Part shown: in pieces, positions 10,921-25,600 of the stretch
Layout of the letters: each line of letters opens with the position of its first letter
Position numbering within the stretch: the first letter of the stretch is position 1
DNA from: Rhynochetos jubatus
Taxonomy: Eukaryota > Chordata > Aves > Eurypygiformes > Rhynochetidae
Assembly: GCA_027574665.1 (NCBI GenBank)
Contig: CM050654.1
Location: 34,801,722 to 34,865,721 of the forward strand
Direction: 5' to 3'
DNA: 64,000 bases
Made by a program: the position numbers and the translations under genes
The notes under the pieces: model-generated
The model's database searches: none
What the model was told of the DNA's origin: nothing
What the model saw: the letters and a program-made list of their open reading frames with translations, nothing else

Positions 10921-13900
10921 GGGTGCCTTTTCTAAATGGTTAATCCTTTCCCTGCCAGATATGAATTAAAACCAGCTTGCTTAAACAATCAGGTTTCTCA
11001 ACATTGCACATACATTTATTTGTCATCAGAATTTCTTTCACAACTTCATTTAGACAGGCACTTTTTCAAATCCATCCTATCCTTCACAACTTACAACCAT
11101 TTGCCCTCCCTCTGTTGGCCTTGATTCACAGTAATTTGTTGAAAATGGAGATCCATTTTTCTTGCCCGACAGGGTGGACGGTTATCTGAAGTGAAAAGTT
11201 TCATTTCCCAGCATCTTTCATTGAAACTATTGCCTGATAATTATATGGAATAGGAAGTAACCATTCATCAAATCTATAATATATCAATTTATCTTGGTGA
11301 TTCTCTCTTTCATGTGAAACATGAGAACCAAAATGAATCCGCCAAACCAAACTCCATCACATCAAAGTTTAAAAAAAACTCAGATGGATAAAATGCATTT
11401 TCCTCATACAGCAGAATGATTGAGGCCCTATAAATGTCAAACTACTTTCTGCCATTATAGGAGATTATTTTAATCTCATATCCTTACAATTCAAGAAAGC
11501 ATAAATTTCCTGGCAGTTTAAAATGTTATCTGACTCTTAAGTGTGGGTAACAAACAAGATTTTTCATTCCCATGCTACCACAAGCAATTTAGTTAAAGCA
11601 ACATTTAAAAGGGAAAACCTTACATTCCACAAGCAAATCCATCTAAACGTACCGTATTAGCTGAAAATATACATGCATACATTTGCTTTAGCAATAGCAA
11701 ACCTTCAGCATCTCCTCCACATAAAATCATCCTAAATGCATTAGTGGATTGGCCACTTCTGGATGGCCTAACATTACCTGACTCATAGAGTTACATCTTA
11801 GACCAGCTAAAAAAAAATCAAAACATATTTCCTACTGTCTTGATTCCGTGTTGTTGCCTATTGTAATGATGTCCAGAGAGCATTTGGTGTCGTGTACAAC
11901 AGGTGCCACAGTGTGCATAAAGATGTCACTTCTGAGCAGGACGCATTTTTCTGACCAGTCAAGGTGCTTGTAAGGAAAATTACTTAAGTTATCTGGATAA
12001 ATAAGTATGAGATTGGCACCTGGCAGTATCTGAAATAAAGGTCAGTGGAGCAGTTTGGTCTTCACAGGACTGGATTTCTACATCAGGAAATGCAAGAGAG
12101 GCAGTCAGACAGCAATTGTCACACCTGCTCTGACCCTTTTTGCTAGCTACCAGGAAGAGTTCACACTGGTAAAGTTATTCCTGTCCCTCTGACTACACAC
12201 ACCTGTGTGCACCTGGCCTTCCATGACCGCAAATGGAATGTGGTAGGCATGCAGACACATGCCTCTGCCCAACACCCTTCCCACTCTGTTTTGTCCCAGG
12301 ACTCCACAGAAACTACCAATTTTCTCTGACAAAATGGGAAGTGTGAGACAGATTTTAAAACCAGAACATAGAGGGACATGAGCCCAAATCCTGCCCAGAT
12401 TTATAGTGAGCTGAAGAAACAGTGGCAGGTTTTGTTTATGTTGGAACTACATTGAACTCAAAAGCACAAGTGTAGTCCAATCAGCTTCAACAGTGAAGAA
12501 TCATAATTGTCAGATTGTTTCCACGTTATTTTTAGACAACCATTTACTTCTGAGGATGCATGTTAAATGTTCAACAGGCAACCAAGTGGAAGGGTAGGCA
12601 GAATCTCAATAGCCAAGTCATTTTACACCTTTGAGAAATAGTAACTATTCTTTTATTCTTACTACTGGATAAGAAGCAACTCTTCCTGTGGTCCTCCAGA
12701 GTTTTCCGTGATCATTCCATACTCACATGAAGTGGGACTTCACCAAAATTGCCAAGCCTGGCAAAAATCTAGCATGAGTATACTTCAGCTTACATACTTC
12801 CACAAGAAAATCCATTGAGAGAGAATCGGGGCGCCTGCACAGAGGAGGCACGTGGCCGTGCCGCACAGCAAGCCACGCTGGAGGGCTATCACCCCTCCCA
12901 AACATCAGGGCCAAATCCCACTGCCCTCTTCTCACTGTGGAGGTGTGGAATCTCTTTTTAGGTCTTAGACTTTTTACTGAACTTTGCCCACTGTCTTAGA
13001 TTAAGGCCTTGTTAATTTGACGTCCTATTTCCCTTTGGGTAGATGTTCACTGGTAATGACAGTACTTTGAGATTTTTGTTGGCTTGGTAAGTGAGCTACT
13101 AAGCGGTTTAAAAAACAAAAGGCACAAGAGCAAGCTCCTTTCCCCAGGTGCCCCATTAGTGGCTCTACACAGACAGCTTTCCTGTAGGGAGGATGCAGAC
13201 ATCTGAACCTACCTCAAAGACACTGGGATAGACATTCCTGATTTTCTGACATATAATTTTTTCAATTGAAACATACACCTTCCCATGACACCCACCTCCT
13301 TCAAGGCAAGACATTTCTGGCCTGTTATGACCCGAAATACAGTTTGTACGTGAAGTACAGTACACAACCTGCTGTAGAATTTCTTTCCGAAGTCCTGTTA
13401 CTAAGGTATAGGAAAGAGTTTAAGAAAGCAGAATTAATTAAAATAACTGCATTAGCAATGCTTGTGTAGGACATCATCCAAAACTGATGTCAAATTTCTT
13501 TATTTCCAGGGCTTTGTTGTGCAGCTTTAATCCCTCAGCATAGTAAGGCAAATTCTCAGATACTAATTTTTTTTCACAATTCAAAATTAATTACAAGAAT
13601 TCGGCAATCATCTTTATTTTTGCCCAAGGCTCTTTTAGTCAATTTACATGTAAAGTATTCAATAAATTATTAGAATATTTATTTTTATAGTGGTTTATCT
13701 CATAAAAGCAATGATTCTAGAGATAAATAATATAGTTCATGATATTAATACTTTTTAATAAAAGAGATTTTAGTACAGTAAATATTTGCTGCAATAAAAT
13801 TTTAAATTAATTTTCCAAATATCTGTATTCCACATAGACACATACAAATTGTGTTTGTATACTTCAGCAAACATTTACTCAACTGAGTAGATCAACTGAT

Positions 13901-14028
13901 TGATTACATAGAGGTAAAGGGCTGCACAAAGTGGTGAAACAAACATTATTTCCTTGCCCTGATCTAGACCTACTGCTAAGGCCAGAGTCTCTGTCTCAAA
14001 AGGGTGCAAAGAAGGGGAAAAAACAAAA

Positions 14029-14055
14029 ACCTTTATGACGAGAGGTCATAAAGGT
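14029..14055. repeat. Perfect 11-bp hairpin
   Basis: ACCTTTATGAC at 14,029-14,039 and its exact reverse complement at 14,045-14,055 flank the loop GAGAG. No T run follows on the plus strand, so it does not look like a terminator. No known element recognised. Confidence 0.92.
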
Positions 14056-17000
14056 AAACTTTTCATGTTAGAGCTAATGGGAAAGCCTAGGCTAATGTCT
14101 TAGCTTGGGCTGGGAATGCATGTTTGAGGGAACTCATTGTCCCCCCCCACCCCAAGCTCACCAAACTGGTATTGCAGCACCAAGCAGGCAGGCTGGAACA
14201 CCCCCAGGGGACACCAAAGGCACACAGCAGGCTGCTGATGGGTGCTCAGTCCCACCACCAGACCACAGCTGTGACCCATAACAGTTGTCGGGTAAGCAAG
14301 CCAGTACTCTTCCCACTACACAGCTGCATCACTTTCTCGAGAAGGCACTGCTAGAGACACCAGCATTAGCTACACCAGGACCTGCCCTCTTCTCCTTCAC
14401 ATGTCTCATCTTGAATTGCATCTTGACTTCACGATTTCTAACCTTCTCCTAAACTATGCCGTTAAATTTACTGTCCAGTCACAAAAAGCTGCTTTAGAAA
14501 GCAGTACAAGACCCATCCTTTGTACCTATCCTCCCCACAGAATACACTGGAGACAAGTCTATTACTGCCAGGAATGCAGCAACTAAATCAATGAAGTTCA
14601 ACACACTATCACCTCCAATTTCCCATAGGCCTTTTCTTTTTAACCTAAGTCTTCCTCTCTGCCCTTTCGTTCAATCTCTCCTTGTCCTTCATGTTTGCTA
14701 TGCATTAAGTAACTTCCACTCCCACTGGCCTCCACCCACAAATCCCTCAGACACAAGGTAGCGTATCTTTACCACCACTTACCTGCATGTTCGAGTCTCA
14801 GCTGGGCATGTGTTGTCTTATCATGTGCTACTTCACCATGAGGGTGATGCCCTTAACAGCATGAAGATTTACAAAGTTAGAAGAGCAATTTCAGCTCTTA
14901 ACTATACCAGCTCTTTGAGTCCTCCTAAAAATAACTCCTGCTTCAACATCTTAACTCAGTGTTAAAATGGCATTTGTATAGCCAAGGCTGATGAAAGCAG
15001 TGTTCTTGGGAAAAAGGCTGGTTTGCACTATGTGTGAAGATGGACAGATGATTGGTTGTTCTAGCACAATCCCGCCTAGATACAGCCTGGAGATCAGCTA
15101 ATCCTGAAGTGTCAGATGGGGTCTGCCCCATCTCTTGCCCATGTTTGCTCTAACAGTGGGTATCAGCCCCCAAAATCCAAATGCTAAATTCCTCCTCACC
15201 CTCCCCCATCACATCCCTGGCAATGCTCAGCTAAGGGGTTTGTTAAACAACTGAAAAGCTTTTCACTAACGGACATTTTAGGTAACAGCTTCTTATGAAA
15301 AAATAAAGTACTAGCATACATTTTTACTCGTCAAGATTGCTTTGAGAAACTGAAATGAGAATTGCCATCAAGGGACACACAGCTGCAAGATGCGGGCACA
15401 GTGACATCTTTGCCAGTTGATAAAAAAAAATTAAATAGCAGCAAAAATAAAAGCAGCTAATAATTCCAGGAAGACTTTTCTTAAAGCAAAATAATTCATT
15501 ACATATTTAAATATATTTGATCATTTATTCAAGACAAATTTATGAGTGTATAAGCAAGAGCGGCAGGGTGAATTTCCCTTTACTTCAAAAGAAGCCTGTA
15601 ATGTCAACATTTGATGTTCTTTCTTCATACTTAATGAACAGCTTTACACTTACAGTCTGAAATGGCTGGCTTGACACTAAGCAAGCCTCCTAGAAGGAAA
15701 AAGCCAAAGTCTTCAAGCAAGTTCCCTATGAATGAACTTTCATTTCACTTACTACTTGCAGCTACAAGAATAAAACGTATCTTTAACTCTCAACCCACGT
15801 GAATTTATTTTGCAACAGATCTTCAAAAACGTAAAAGTTACAAGCACCTCGGTATTGCAGTTGCACGTAGCACAAAAAGCAGTCGAGGTTTCAGGATGCA
15901 ATGCTTTATTTTCTGCCAGTGACACGAGAAGGAACACAAGATACATAGCTCCTTTTTGCCTCTTAGCTGTAGAAATGCAACCTGAAGTAGTAAAAAAGTC
16001 TCCCAGCTGCCTCTGGACTGAGGTCATCTTTCCATGTTTGGATACAGGAAGCAAAACTATTAGCATCTACCTAGAAATGTATTCCTTATCTAGAAAGAAA
16101 AATGGTCTACAAAAAGAACATCTAGATACATTATATAGATATACTACAGTGTACAACACTTACCATAAAAGATTAAAAACCCACTGTTGCTCCATTACCC
16201 AGGTGTGGTTTTGTAGTGTTGTCTCAAACCATGAAGCAGTACCGGCTACCAGTGTTAGCAGAAGGCATCAGAGCCAGAGCCCCCCTGCAGAGCTGGCAGG
16301 ACCTCGCCCTCCTCAACCAGCTCTGAAATCCAGCTTCAGGACTGCCAGGGAACAGCAAGCCCTGCCACAGATTTACACCGCATCAGCTGGCTCTGAGGTT
16401 GGTAGATTATTGAGCCAATAATCTGCAAAATTATTTACATGAGGAAATGTGCCATTTCTACAGCACTTTTTAATTGGCCATTGAAAGTCACAATTCTAGT
16501 TGCTGTTCATGGTTGCCATGAAGAGTTACAAATGAAAATTATTGCTGCTCTGGCATTCAAGAATAAGTGCAATATGTCAAAAATACATTTGAGTGACAAA
16601 AGCAGCTGAACTGCTCCTGGGGTTTCAAGTCATAGAATTGTCCAAAGGATTCTGCTTTAGGTACTGTTTTTCCTTTTCTGTATCAGGGAAGCATTGGACA
16701 CTATTACATGGGGTGGATACTTCAGCTTAGAAATCGATGCTCTGAGCACTCGAAGTGCAGAGCTGCACTGCCTTTAAATGAAAAAAAAGTTAAATTATGG
16801 CAATTTGAAGTCAAACAAATGACACTGATTTCAAGGAACATTAGAGCACATACTCTGCCTTGAGTCAAAGTGCTCTACTTATATTCAAATAAGCCCTCTT
16901 AAACTGAATGAAGCACAAGTTCAAGTAATTTACTGACCTGGAACTTAAACAGTCACAAAACTTGGAATAGCATGTCCGTAGGGATTTATGCATTCAAATC

Positions 17001-18045
17001 ACGGGAAGCTTTACATCTTTATAGGACACTTACTGGCTTCTAAACACCACTGTACTGAAAGCCTATGGTAGCCTTCTTAGCAAAGCACTGCTACTCCAAA
17101 CTTTCCAAGATAGAGAGCACTGGTATAGTAGAATTTCATATTAATTTTGTGCTCCCCAATATGTTTCATACCAGTGTTTTGCAGATTGTATTTCATTTTG
17201 GTGTTTTTTTCCTTATATCCTTCAGTAACCTGATCTACACATCCTTTTTAACCCTTTGGCAATATCCCTGCATTTACCTATGCTAGAGTAAAAATAAAAC
17301 TCCAGCACACACACCACTAGTTGCACAGGTGCTTAATTTCCAAACATTTAAAAGGCGGACTTTAAACATTCTGATGGATTTTCTCAGTCATTTCAAAGTC
17401 AATTTTACTACTTCATCCAAAATAATTGCTTATATAGACTGGAGAAGTAATATTTTGTTGATACTGGATCTTTTCCTCAACTTCAATGCTCAGTGTGTAG
17501 ATGTAATTTTGAGCAGTTTATGCGTGGATGTTTTTTCAGAGTAGCAGCAAGCTTACTGAAACATCTAGAATTACAACTAAGGGTTTAATAAAAATTGTGA
17601 CATTTGCAAACACTAATGATTCATAGTTTAAGGTAATTTCTGGGAGATGGGACCAGTTTTACAAAGACAAGATTACAGTTCTTATAACAGGATTATTTGT
17701 ATCTTTTTCTTGACCAAAATGTTGCTCACAACAGGCACCGGCAGAACACCTGATTAGCTCTGGTACAACCCAGCCTGGTATGACAACTGGTATGGGAAAT
17801 ATTCTTTAAAGAGTGTATTTTGTTTTCAGATATGTTACACAGCAGCGGCTCACAAACTGATGTTGTGACCCGTACTGGTTTACTGATATGATTAGAAATC
17901 TTTTTCTTTTAGTATTGTGTATTCTTCCTACCTGTCATGGAGCATTTCAGTGTTATATGGACTTGCCATATTCCCTTAAAATGGAGCTCACCTGCAAGTC
18001 TTTTGTGCCACTAACACCAACTCAAGCTGATTCAGCCACAGTTGG

Positions 18046-18072
18046 ATTCAGGTTGAACTTTTCAACCTGAAT
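18046..18072. repeat. Perfect 12-bp hairpin with 3-base loop
   Basis: ATTCAGGTTGAA at 18,046-18,057, loop CTT, then the exact reverse complement at 18,061-18,072. A perfect stem of this length with so short a loop is rare by chance in 64 kb. No transposon ends or RNA family recognised. Confidence 0.92.
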
Positions 18073-19661
18073 GCAATGCAACATTAGAAGTTAATTTTGT
18101 TCCAGGCTGAGTAGAATCTGTTCTAGTCTAGTAAACAGTAATATAATTGCAGCCAAAGTTTACTTTTCATTGGGGAAGAACTATGCAGTCATGACAATAT
18201 TCCATACAAACTGTAATTAGGTGATATTGTGTAAGTCAAGCTACTCATGGAATGATTTAGCAAAGCCCACAGATTTTATCTGAGCCTTATGATTACATAT
18301 TACATTGTTTAATTAGCCATGAGGCATCAAGTCTAATATTGGTTCAGTTTTCTACCTCCTAACAATTTTTTGCAGCCAAAAAACCACTTATTAAATGAAA
18401 ATACATTTGTAAAAAAAAAAATCAACTACAAATACTCTAACTGGAATCTGTCTGTCCAGTATTAAGACAACCACCAAAACACTGTTTTCCAGAAGAGTCA
18501 TCCCACATTTTGATAAGTTTAAGAGTTTCAAACAACTTCATTCTTGCAAATATTTATATTATGTTCAGCAAAACTGGAAATAGAATTTATTCCAGTAAAA
18601 TGGATTTAATTACCATAAAAAAGATGCAGCACATACCTGAATCATTCGCTCACAAACTCAGTAAGAACCAAACATTCTAAACAGACAATGAATTGGTCAT
18701 TATGAATTAAGTAAGACAGTTTGCCCTATTGTTGGAGATACGCACATAAGATGCATTTTAATGTATTATATTCATAGTAACTGATCTCATATACCTTTTA
18801 GATATTAATAAGTTTTATAGTATTTATATCTAATAGAATGTGCATACCATCATTGATACAGAAAAATATATGGAAATCAAAATAATTTGTGTAGAGAGGC
18901 TGAGATTGAATTCATATCCAATCTGCTGAAGAAGAATTTCCATTTGAATATAAACTCCAATTCACAATGCATAAACTATGGCTATTTATTACAGTGTTGT
19001 GTCATTTGTCACTTTTATAGAATCCACAACATTTTTCCAGGCTATAAAATGCCTTAAAATTATGCAGCAATGATGTATGTTATCATTATTTTTCTTTGCC
19101 AATGTTTGGATTACATTCAGCAGCACAAAACAGAGCTGATTTATAAACTGAATAAATAGCAACATCCTTCAACAGTGTGTGTCCATGGAAGCTTCATTTA
19201 CTTCCTGATTCTAAGTGTTATACTCAAAACAAATATTTGATCAAATTAAATTTAAAACATCTCATTGCACCAGACTGGTGCACGTACCTGCAGAGGCTGC
19301 TGAAAAAGCATCACTTCCCAGCAAACGTTGCAACAGGAGGGCACTGCTGCCAGCAGCTGGCAACCAAATCTCAGTTACAAACATTCACAGGTAAAAATAG
19401 TCACCATTAGAAGTCTGTGTAACAGGTTTGGAATCTGAGAGTTTCTAAAGAAATTAATTCCTAAAGAAAACTACCCTTTAGTAGTAAATCTACAGTTCAG
19501 TCACTGTAAGTAAAGACTGGGTATTTCTTCCCTCCGAAACTGCTTTGATGGTTCAGTAATCTCAAACTTGTGAGCCATTATTCCAGAGGGTCACTTTTGT
19601 GGGAAAAATCCTTCAGACTGTAGCAAGGATGAAACCAATGAGACCCTAGACAAATAATGAC

Positions 19662-19677
19662 TTTTTTTTTTTTTTTT
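19662..19677. repeat. Poly(T) tract, 16 bases
   Basis: An uninterrupted run of 16 T in AT-rich intron. No attached SINE or processed copy was recognised. Confidence 0.95.
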
Positions 19678-22600
19678 GGAAAAACTATGCTACCTAAAGA
19701 GCTCAGGGAAACTTGTAGGCCTGCCAAATCTCCACAGATATTTACAACCCCACAGAAAAGGTATCATAATCTATTTAATAGCACACTTCCTCCCCCTGAA
19801 ATAGTCACAGCAGATATAAATACTTAGCATGTATTCACTTGCCTTACTGCAAGCTAATACTGCTCAATTTGAAGTCATTTTTTTTTTTTTCGGTAGCAAT
19901 ACAGCAAGTTACTTCTACAAACTCCACATCACACACCTCTGTTCCTAGGAAGCACTTGTTGATGCTCAGGAATGGGATGCATCCATATGTGACAGCACAG
20001 CCCATTTCAACCATTAGACTGATTTCCTTGAAAACAAACTGTTTCTCTCATTTTTATTTGAAACAGCAAATTTTATATCAAGAAGGTAAAGTATCATCAG
20101 AACGTAAGAATACCTAAAGCTCAGAAAGGAACCATTCTGACACCAAAAATAATGTGATTGTCTTCACTTGCTAACAAGGATAATTACTAAATCACCTTAC
20201 TCAATTACCAAATTAAGAAAGGAAGAAGAAAGCACCCCATGCAGATGAAGGTGACAAACCCAATGCAGACCCAACAGCACTGGATACCTTCTGAGCAAGC
20301 GAAGACAGGCCCACAAGTCTCTGGAGACATCACACACTTGACAGACTTTCCAGCATGACTTGTTTAGAATAAATATGTTTAGATGAGTCCAGAAAGGCAC
20401 TCCAGAGGAAACATATGTTGTTCTTAGGTATAATGGCTGCTCTGATAATTAACTTTCACAAGGACTAAATGCGTATCATTAAATATTACATGCATCTTTA
20501 AACCATTGCTTCTAAATACAGTTTTGTACATCAAGGTACAGAGGAATTCTAATTAATTGCATCTCTTTAAAGCTCGTTTCTCCAACTCGCTACTTGTTCA
20601 GCATTTCCATTTAAATGGCCATGCCCTTGGTTTGCCTTCTGCTTTCTTGTTGATGTGATGTTTTTCATAGATTATTAGGATGTCTGAAATGTGTTTCCAG
20701 GGAGCCACCTGCATCTTCCTGATTGTAGTGCCACAGGGCAGGTGGGGAAAAAGGCAAGTCTGAGCCACGTGGAGGAGACATGCACAAGGACATCACCCCA
20801 CGGGACACCACTTGCCAGAAGTGACAGGAATATATTAGGAAGGGACTGAGAGAAAACAAACAGGGAGTCAAAGATGAAATGAAGGAATATAGCCAGAAGT
20901 GAAAGAAAAGGAGGGTTACAAGTGGGGATCTCCATGGGACAAAGGTTGCCAAAAGAACAAAAAAAAAAAGCAACACCACCACCAGCTCTCCTACGGACTT
21001 GCACAGGCCCATATCAGCATGAAATCAGAAGGGCATAGCCAGCACCTTCAGGTTTGAGATGCTCTACATGAATCAGGTTCACATTGCAGTGCAGTTACCT
21101 CACTATTTCATAATTTTGACTAAGCTCCCTCAAAATCTCATTTTAAAATCAAGGAAAAAATGCCCAGATAATTCTTTTCATTATCAGTATTTCTCATAGC
21201 AATAAGTTTCAGTCACTGTCCACAAGTTCTGGTATATTCCCAGGAAGACTACAAAATCCCAGAGCCCAAAGACAACTCACACAAATATTTGACATCAGGA
21301 ATATTATTTTATGACTCTGGTCACTAAAAATCTGTCCTTTTCCTCTACTGCATATCCCTATGAAAAGAGTGTGCTGATAACACCAAGAGATTTTAGCAGC
21401 CAAGCTATTAATTTCTGTATGTAAAGATTTCATCCGTGACAACTACAGGAAGGAGACAGTAACTAACTTTTGCAGGAAAAAAAAAGCCAAAACAACAACA
21501 AAAAAACAACCAGCATGTACTGTGGAGAAGGAGTAGCCCTCCATTCCATCTAGCACAGACAAAACATACCTGAAAGGTTGGCCAAAGAGATGTCATTCTA
21601 GAAATCGAGAGGGGGCCATACAGTCATTCAAACCTCAGAATAATTTAAGCAGGAGATGAATATGGGAGAAAATACCCGAAGTGAAGACAAGACAGCAAAG
21701 GGTGTGATGATGAGACACGGTGAAAAGTGTGTATGAGGACGGCTGATTGAGAGCTGGCAAGATATAATCGGCAGGAGCAGAAAACATAGTGAGAAGAGAC
21801 ATTAAAAAAGCAGAAAGGCTCTGCAAAACAGAAAAGAAACTTTAATGTGTGCTTCATAAGCTTAAGTTATGGATACACGGATGGATTTATTGTCACTGAA
21901 GTACAATTCTAACTCTAGATGTTAAAGGGAAAGACCCAACATGCTCCGTAAGACCACTGCCATAGTATTAGGTACACGTGGGACACTGGGATTATTCCTG
22001 ATCATTCACAAATAAAGGTACACTTGTAATAAGGTGGCACTGGCTCTCTGACCCAAAAATCCAGTATTAGGTGGAAAGAAAAGACTCCTCATGACAGCAG
22101 CAGCCATTGCATCGAATGTCAAAGGCAATACCTATATTCACATGTTTGCAATAACAGACCCCATTGCTGGCACACGTGGAAATTTCCCTACTCTAATCAT
22201 CTGATGCTCTCACAACTAGATGGAGCTGCAAGTATTCAGGTTACCTCATTTCCCAATATTTCCCAATCTGATAGGAGATTTCTATGATCTTCAAGTTACT
22301 CTGCTGAGCCCTGGAAAAGTTAATCTTCACAAAAGTGACAGTAATTTTCCTACCACATATGTACACAGTTTAGAAGCACATAGCAGGATGAATCTGCAAA
22401 GGAACTGCAAACAGCTGGGAGGTTTTTATTTACTCAGAAATACCGTGACAAACCTGTTGTCCTCTCAATTTTAGAGAATACAAAGACTCTTCAAAACAGT
22501 TACATGAAATGCTGGGGATTTTTCCTTTTCCAAGTGTTTTTCTGCTCCATGACCAGACAGGATCTCCAACAGGTCAGGATATTCCAACTGCCTTTCAAAG

Positions 22601-25600
22601 AAGGTGCAGGAGCAACCACCCTGCAGTTTTTCCCCATCTGGGTAGTTTTATGACAAAACTGCTGTCACAGAATAAGAAACATATATATTTTTTAACTTAA
22701 ACCAGTAATTTCTGGATGCTTTTTTGCCCCCACTGGTAATATGTTTCATAATTTAACTGATATAAATCGAGAACAAAACCACATCTGGAATCTGACAAAT
22801 ACATGAGCCAGTAAGAGGCAGGTGAGGATCACTAACAACTAAGTGGACCTTTGTGCCTCTTCACTGAATGACCTAAGAGGAGCCCCAGCACCATGTTCCA
22901 GAGCCAGGCAAAACCACTCCTTAACAGCAGTTAATTACCAAACCAGGTCCAGCACCTCTTACCAGAATGCACTGAACCATTTCTCCACAAGACAAACATC
23001 CCACTGTCCGTATTAGCTGCCACGCTGAGAAACTCAGTGATGCGCTCCCAAGAGAAAAATAGCTCCTTCCTTTTTTCCCTTTTCAAGTCAGGTAGATAAG
23101 AGACACGGCTGAGCAGCCACAGTAATTCTACAAACAGACAATACAAAAAACAACTTTCATCAGTTGAAGAGTAGGAAGTACTTCCCATCTCCAGAACATG
23201 AGATACGTTAGATATGGAAGGCTTTATTTGTTCAAACAGGGACTATTTGAACATAATTGAAAACTTACTCTGGAAACAAAATGCCATTATAGGTATGGTG
23301 ATCATATTAGCCACCCCAACAACTACAGTCATGACTAGAGGAGTCAAACTTCTACCACACCAGCGATGCCTCATAAATAACAGCCGTTTCACAAGGCACA
23401 CCTTTCAGCTGAAAACTTTGGTTAATGATTACACTAAAAAAAAAAATCTGTCTCCCCTACAGATATGGTCTTCCACCAGAAATGGTCTCCAGTTATTTCC
23501 AAATAGCACCGAATAGTTGAGATAGTCACATTTTAGTGTTTATCTCCCCTAGCAGCATGGTCACACATCCATGTGTGCAACTTATTTCCATAGAATAAAG
23601 TGTTCCTGTTGCTTTCCTTGCAGTAGATCTGAAAAGCCATTAACAGAAGTCTGCCACACAATTCAAGACAAAACCATATTGCCTGTCTTTTCATGTTAAG
23701 TTTCCTATGAACAAAATTGAAGTGGAAATAATTACTGAATTAGTGGAAAAATCTTTAAATACCAACAGAGTAAGTATATTTTGGTAGTCCTCTTCATTTA
23801 TGTATACTTTGTGCAGTCTGACCTTGGAAACATGGCCTAATTTGGAAAAGGGGAAATAAAAAGCGTAACATGTTTTATGTTGGTAGATGAGCTGCAACAG
23901 GTATTTGAAACAATCTGAAGATCTCTAAAAAAGTGTTAGCCACTGGGGATGGAATAACAGTTTTATATTCAGAGAAAGAACTGAAAAAAGAAATGTTAGC
24001 TATTTAACACACCTCTACTACAAAAAGTGAAGTTCTAAATCTGAAGTACTTTCCAAGGCAAGCTCTTGGTGCATACTTTTCCACATTTACTGTGAGCCTC
24101 CCAGCTGTTGCCCAGCACAATCTTTTCATTCTACAATTAAATATGAGCCTCATCTCTTCATGAGATACAGGCCATTCAATGATAAAAGAATTAGAGGGCA
24201 GGAATCTAAGATCAGTACAGCCAAACAGCTCTTTGCATTGAAGGCTTCAGGAGCAGTTTGAGACCTCATACTATACCAAGCTTCATTACATAGTAAGAAA
24301 CACTTCCATTACCTTGGCTATTACAGTATGACGTTGCTTATGGTAAATGCTAAACAACAGCTGCTATAACCTAGTCTTTCTGCTTGCTTGAGAAATGCTT
24401 CAGGCAAATGGGAAGACACTAAAATGTAACTCAAACCAGACTTCATCCGAACAGGAGGTAGAAGCAGAGAGGCTGCACCTATCTCAGTAATGTCTCTTAG
24501 ACACTATTTTAAGCATATATTAATTGATGCTGGAAAAAAAAACTACACAAAGAAGCACTGTCTTTTGGCACCTTGTGCAGGATCATCTGAACATAACCTG
24601 TGAAATGTGCTCAGGGAAAAAAAAGCAGCCATAGTGCATGCTGAAGGCAGGTTTCCTCCTGTAAAACAGTATGAGAATGGCATGCACATGAAATTCCCTC
24701 TGCTCCAGGCTTCTTCTACCTGCCTTAGTATCTGTAAGTCTGCACGAACTTCCCGGAGGATATTTGAAAACCTTGATCAAGTCTGCAAAAGGCTGAATCT
24801 ACAGTCAGTGGGAAAAGATGGGCTCCACAAGCACTTCAAAGTAGGAACCTCATTTCATTCCTAAAAACTGCCTTTTACAGGCACATGTATTACCTCCTGA
24901 GGGCAGCAGCCACATGGGGATAACCAGGTCCATGGCATGGCCAGTGGCATCAGCTTTTCACCCTGGAAAAGAACTCCGCCACTGCTGCCAAGACATATCT
25001 CTCTCCTCTCCTCCTCTCACCCCAGTCGAAGTCTGGCCTTTTTTGACAGATCAGTCTTGTGCCAAACCATGCCCTGGTCTTACTAGATGACCACGTGGAC
25101 CCTCCCTCCTCTGAAAGGGGTATGTGGTTGTTCCGGGCTACGTCAGAGTAAAATAGCAGCTCAGTATTTGTGACCATCTCCTTTCAGCATCGTATGCATT
25201 GGTTTCTAGCAACATACAGAGCCAAGACTCATTTAATATAATATATTACGATGTCACATGCATATGCCATATCTTTTAATAAAAACAGACTTGAATTCCA
25301 AATGACAAGAGAATGACGTTGTCTTTATACTCATGAAAACATCATTAAATAGCAAAGCCACATGTGAAATGGAACAGATGCTGATTATCTATTGTAAGTG
25401 GTGCTGATTGCTTTCAGAGCTGAGAAAAATGAGTTTCATGCAGCAAAACGTATTCTTCATCATCAGTTACTCACTCGAGTTACAGCAATACGCCTTCCGC
25501 AGACAGGAGAGCTGAACTTCACCGTACTGCCACCGGGAGGCACAGTCAGGTCTTACGGCTGGATTTTCTTCCCTCCTTTATTTCAGAAATAGCCTTGTCT

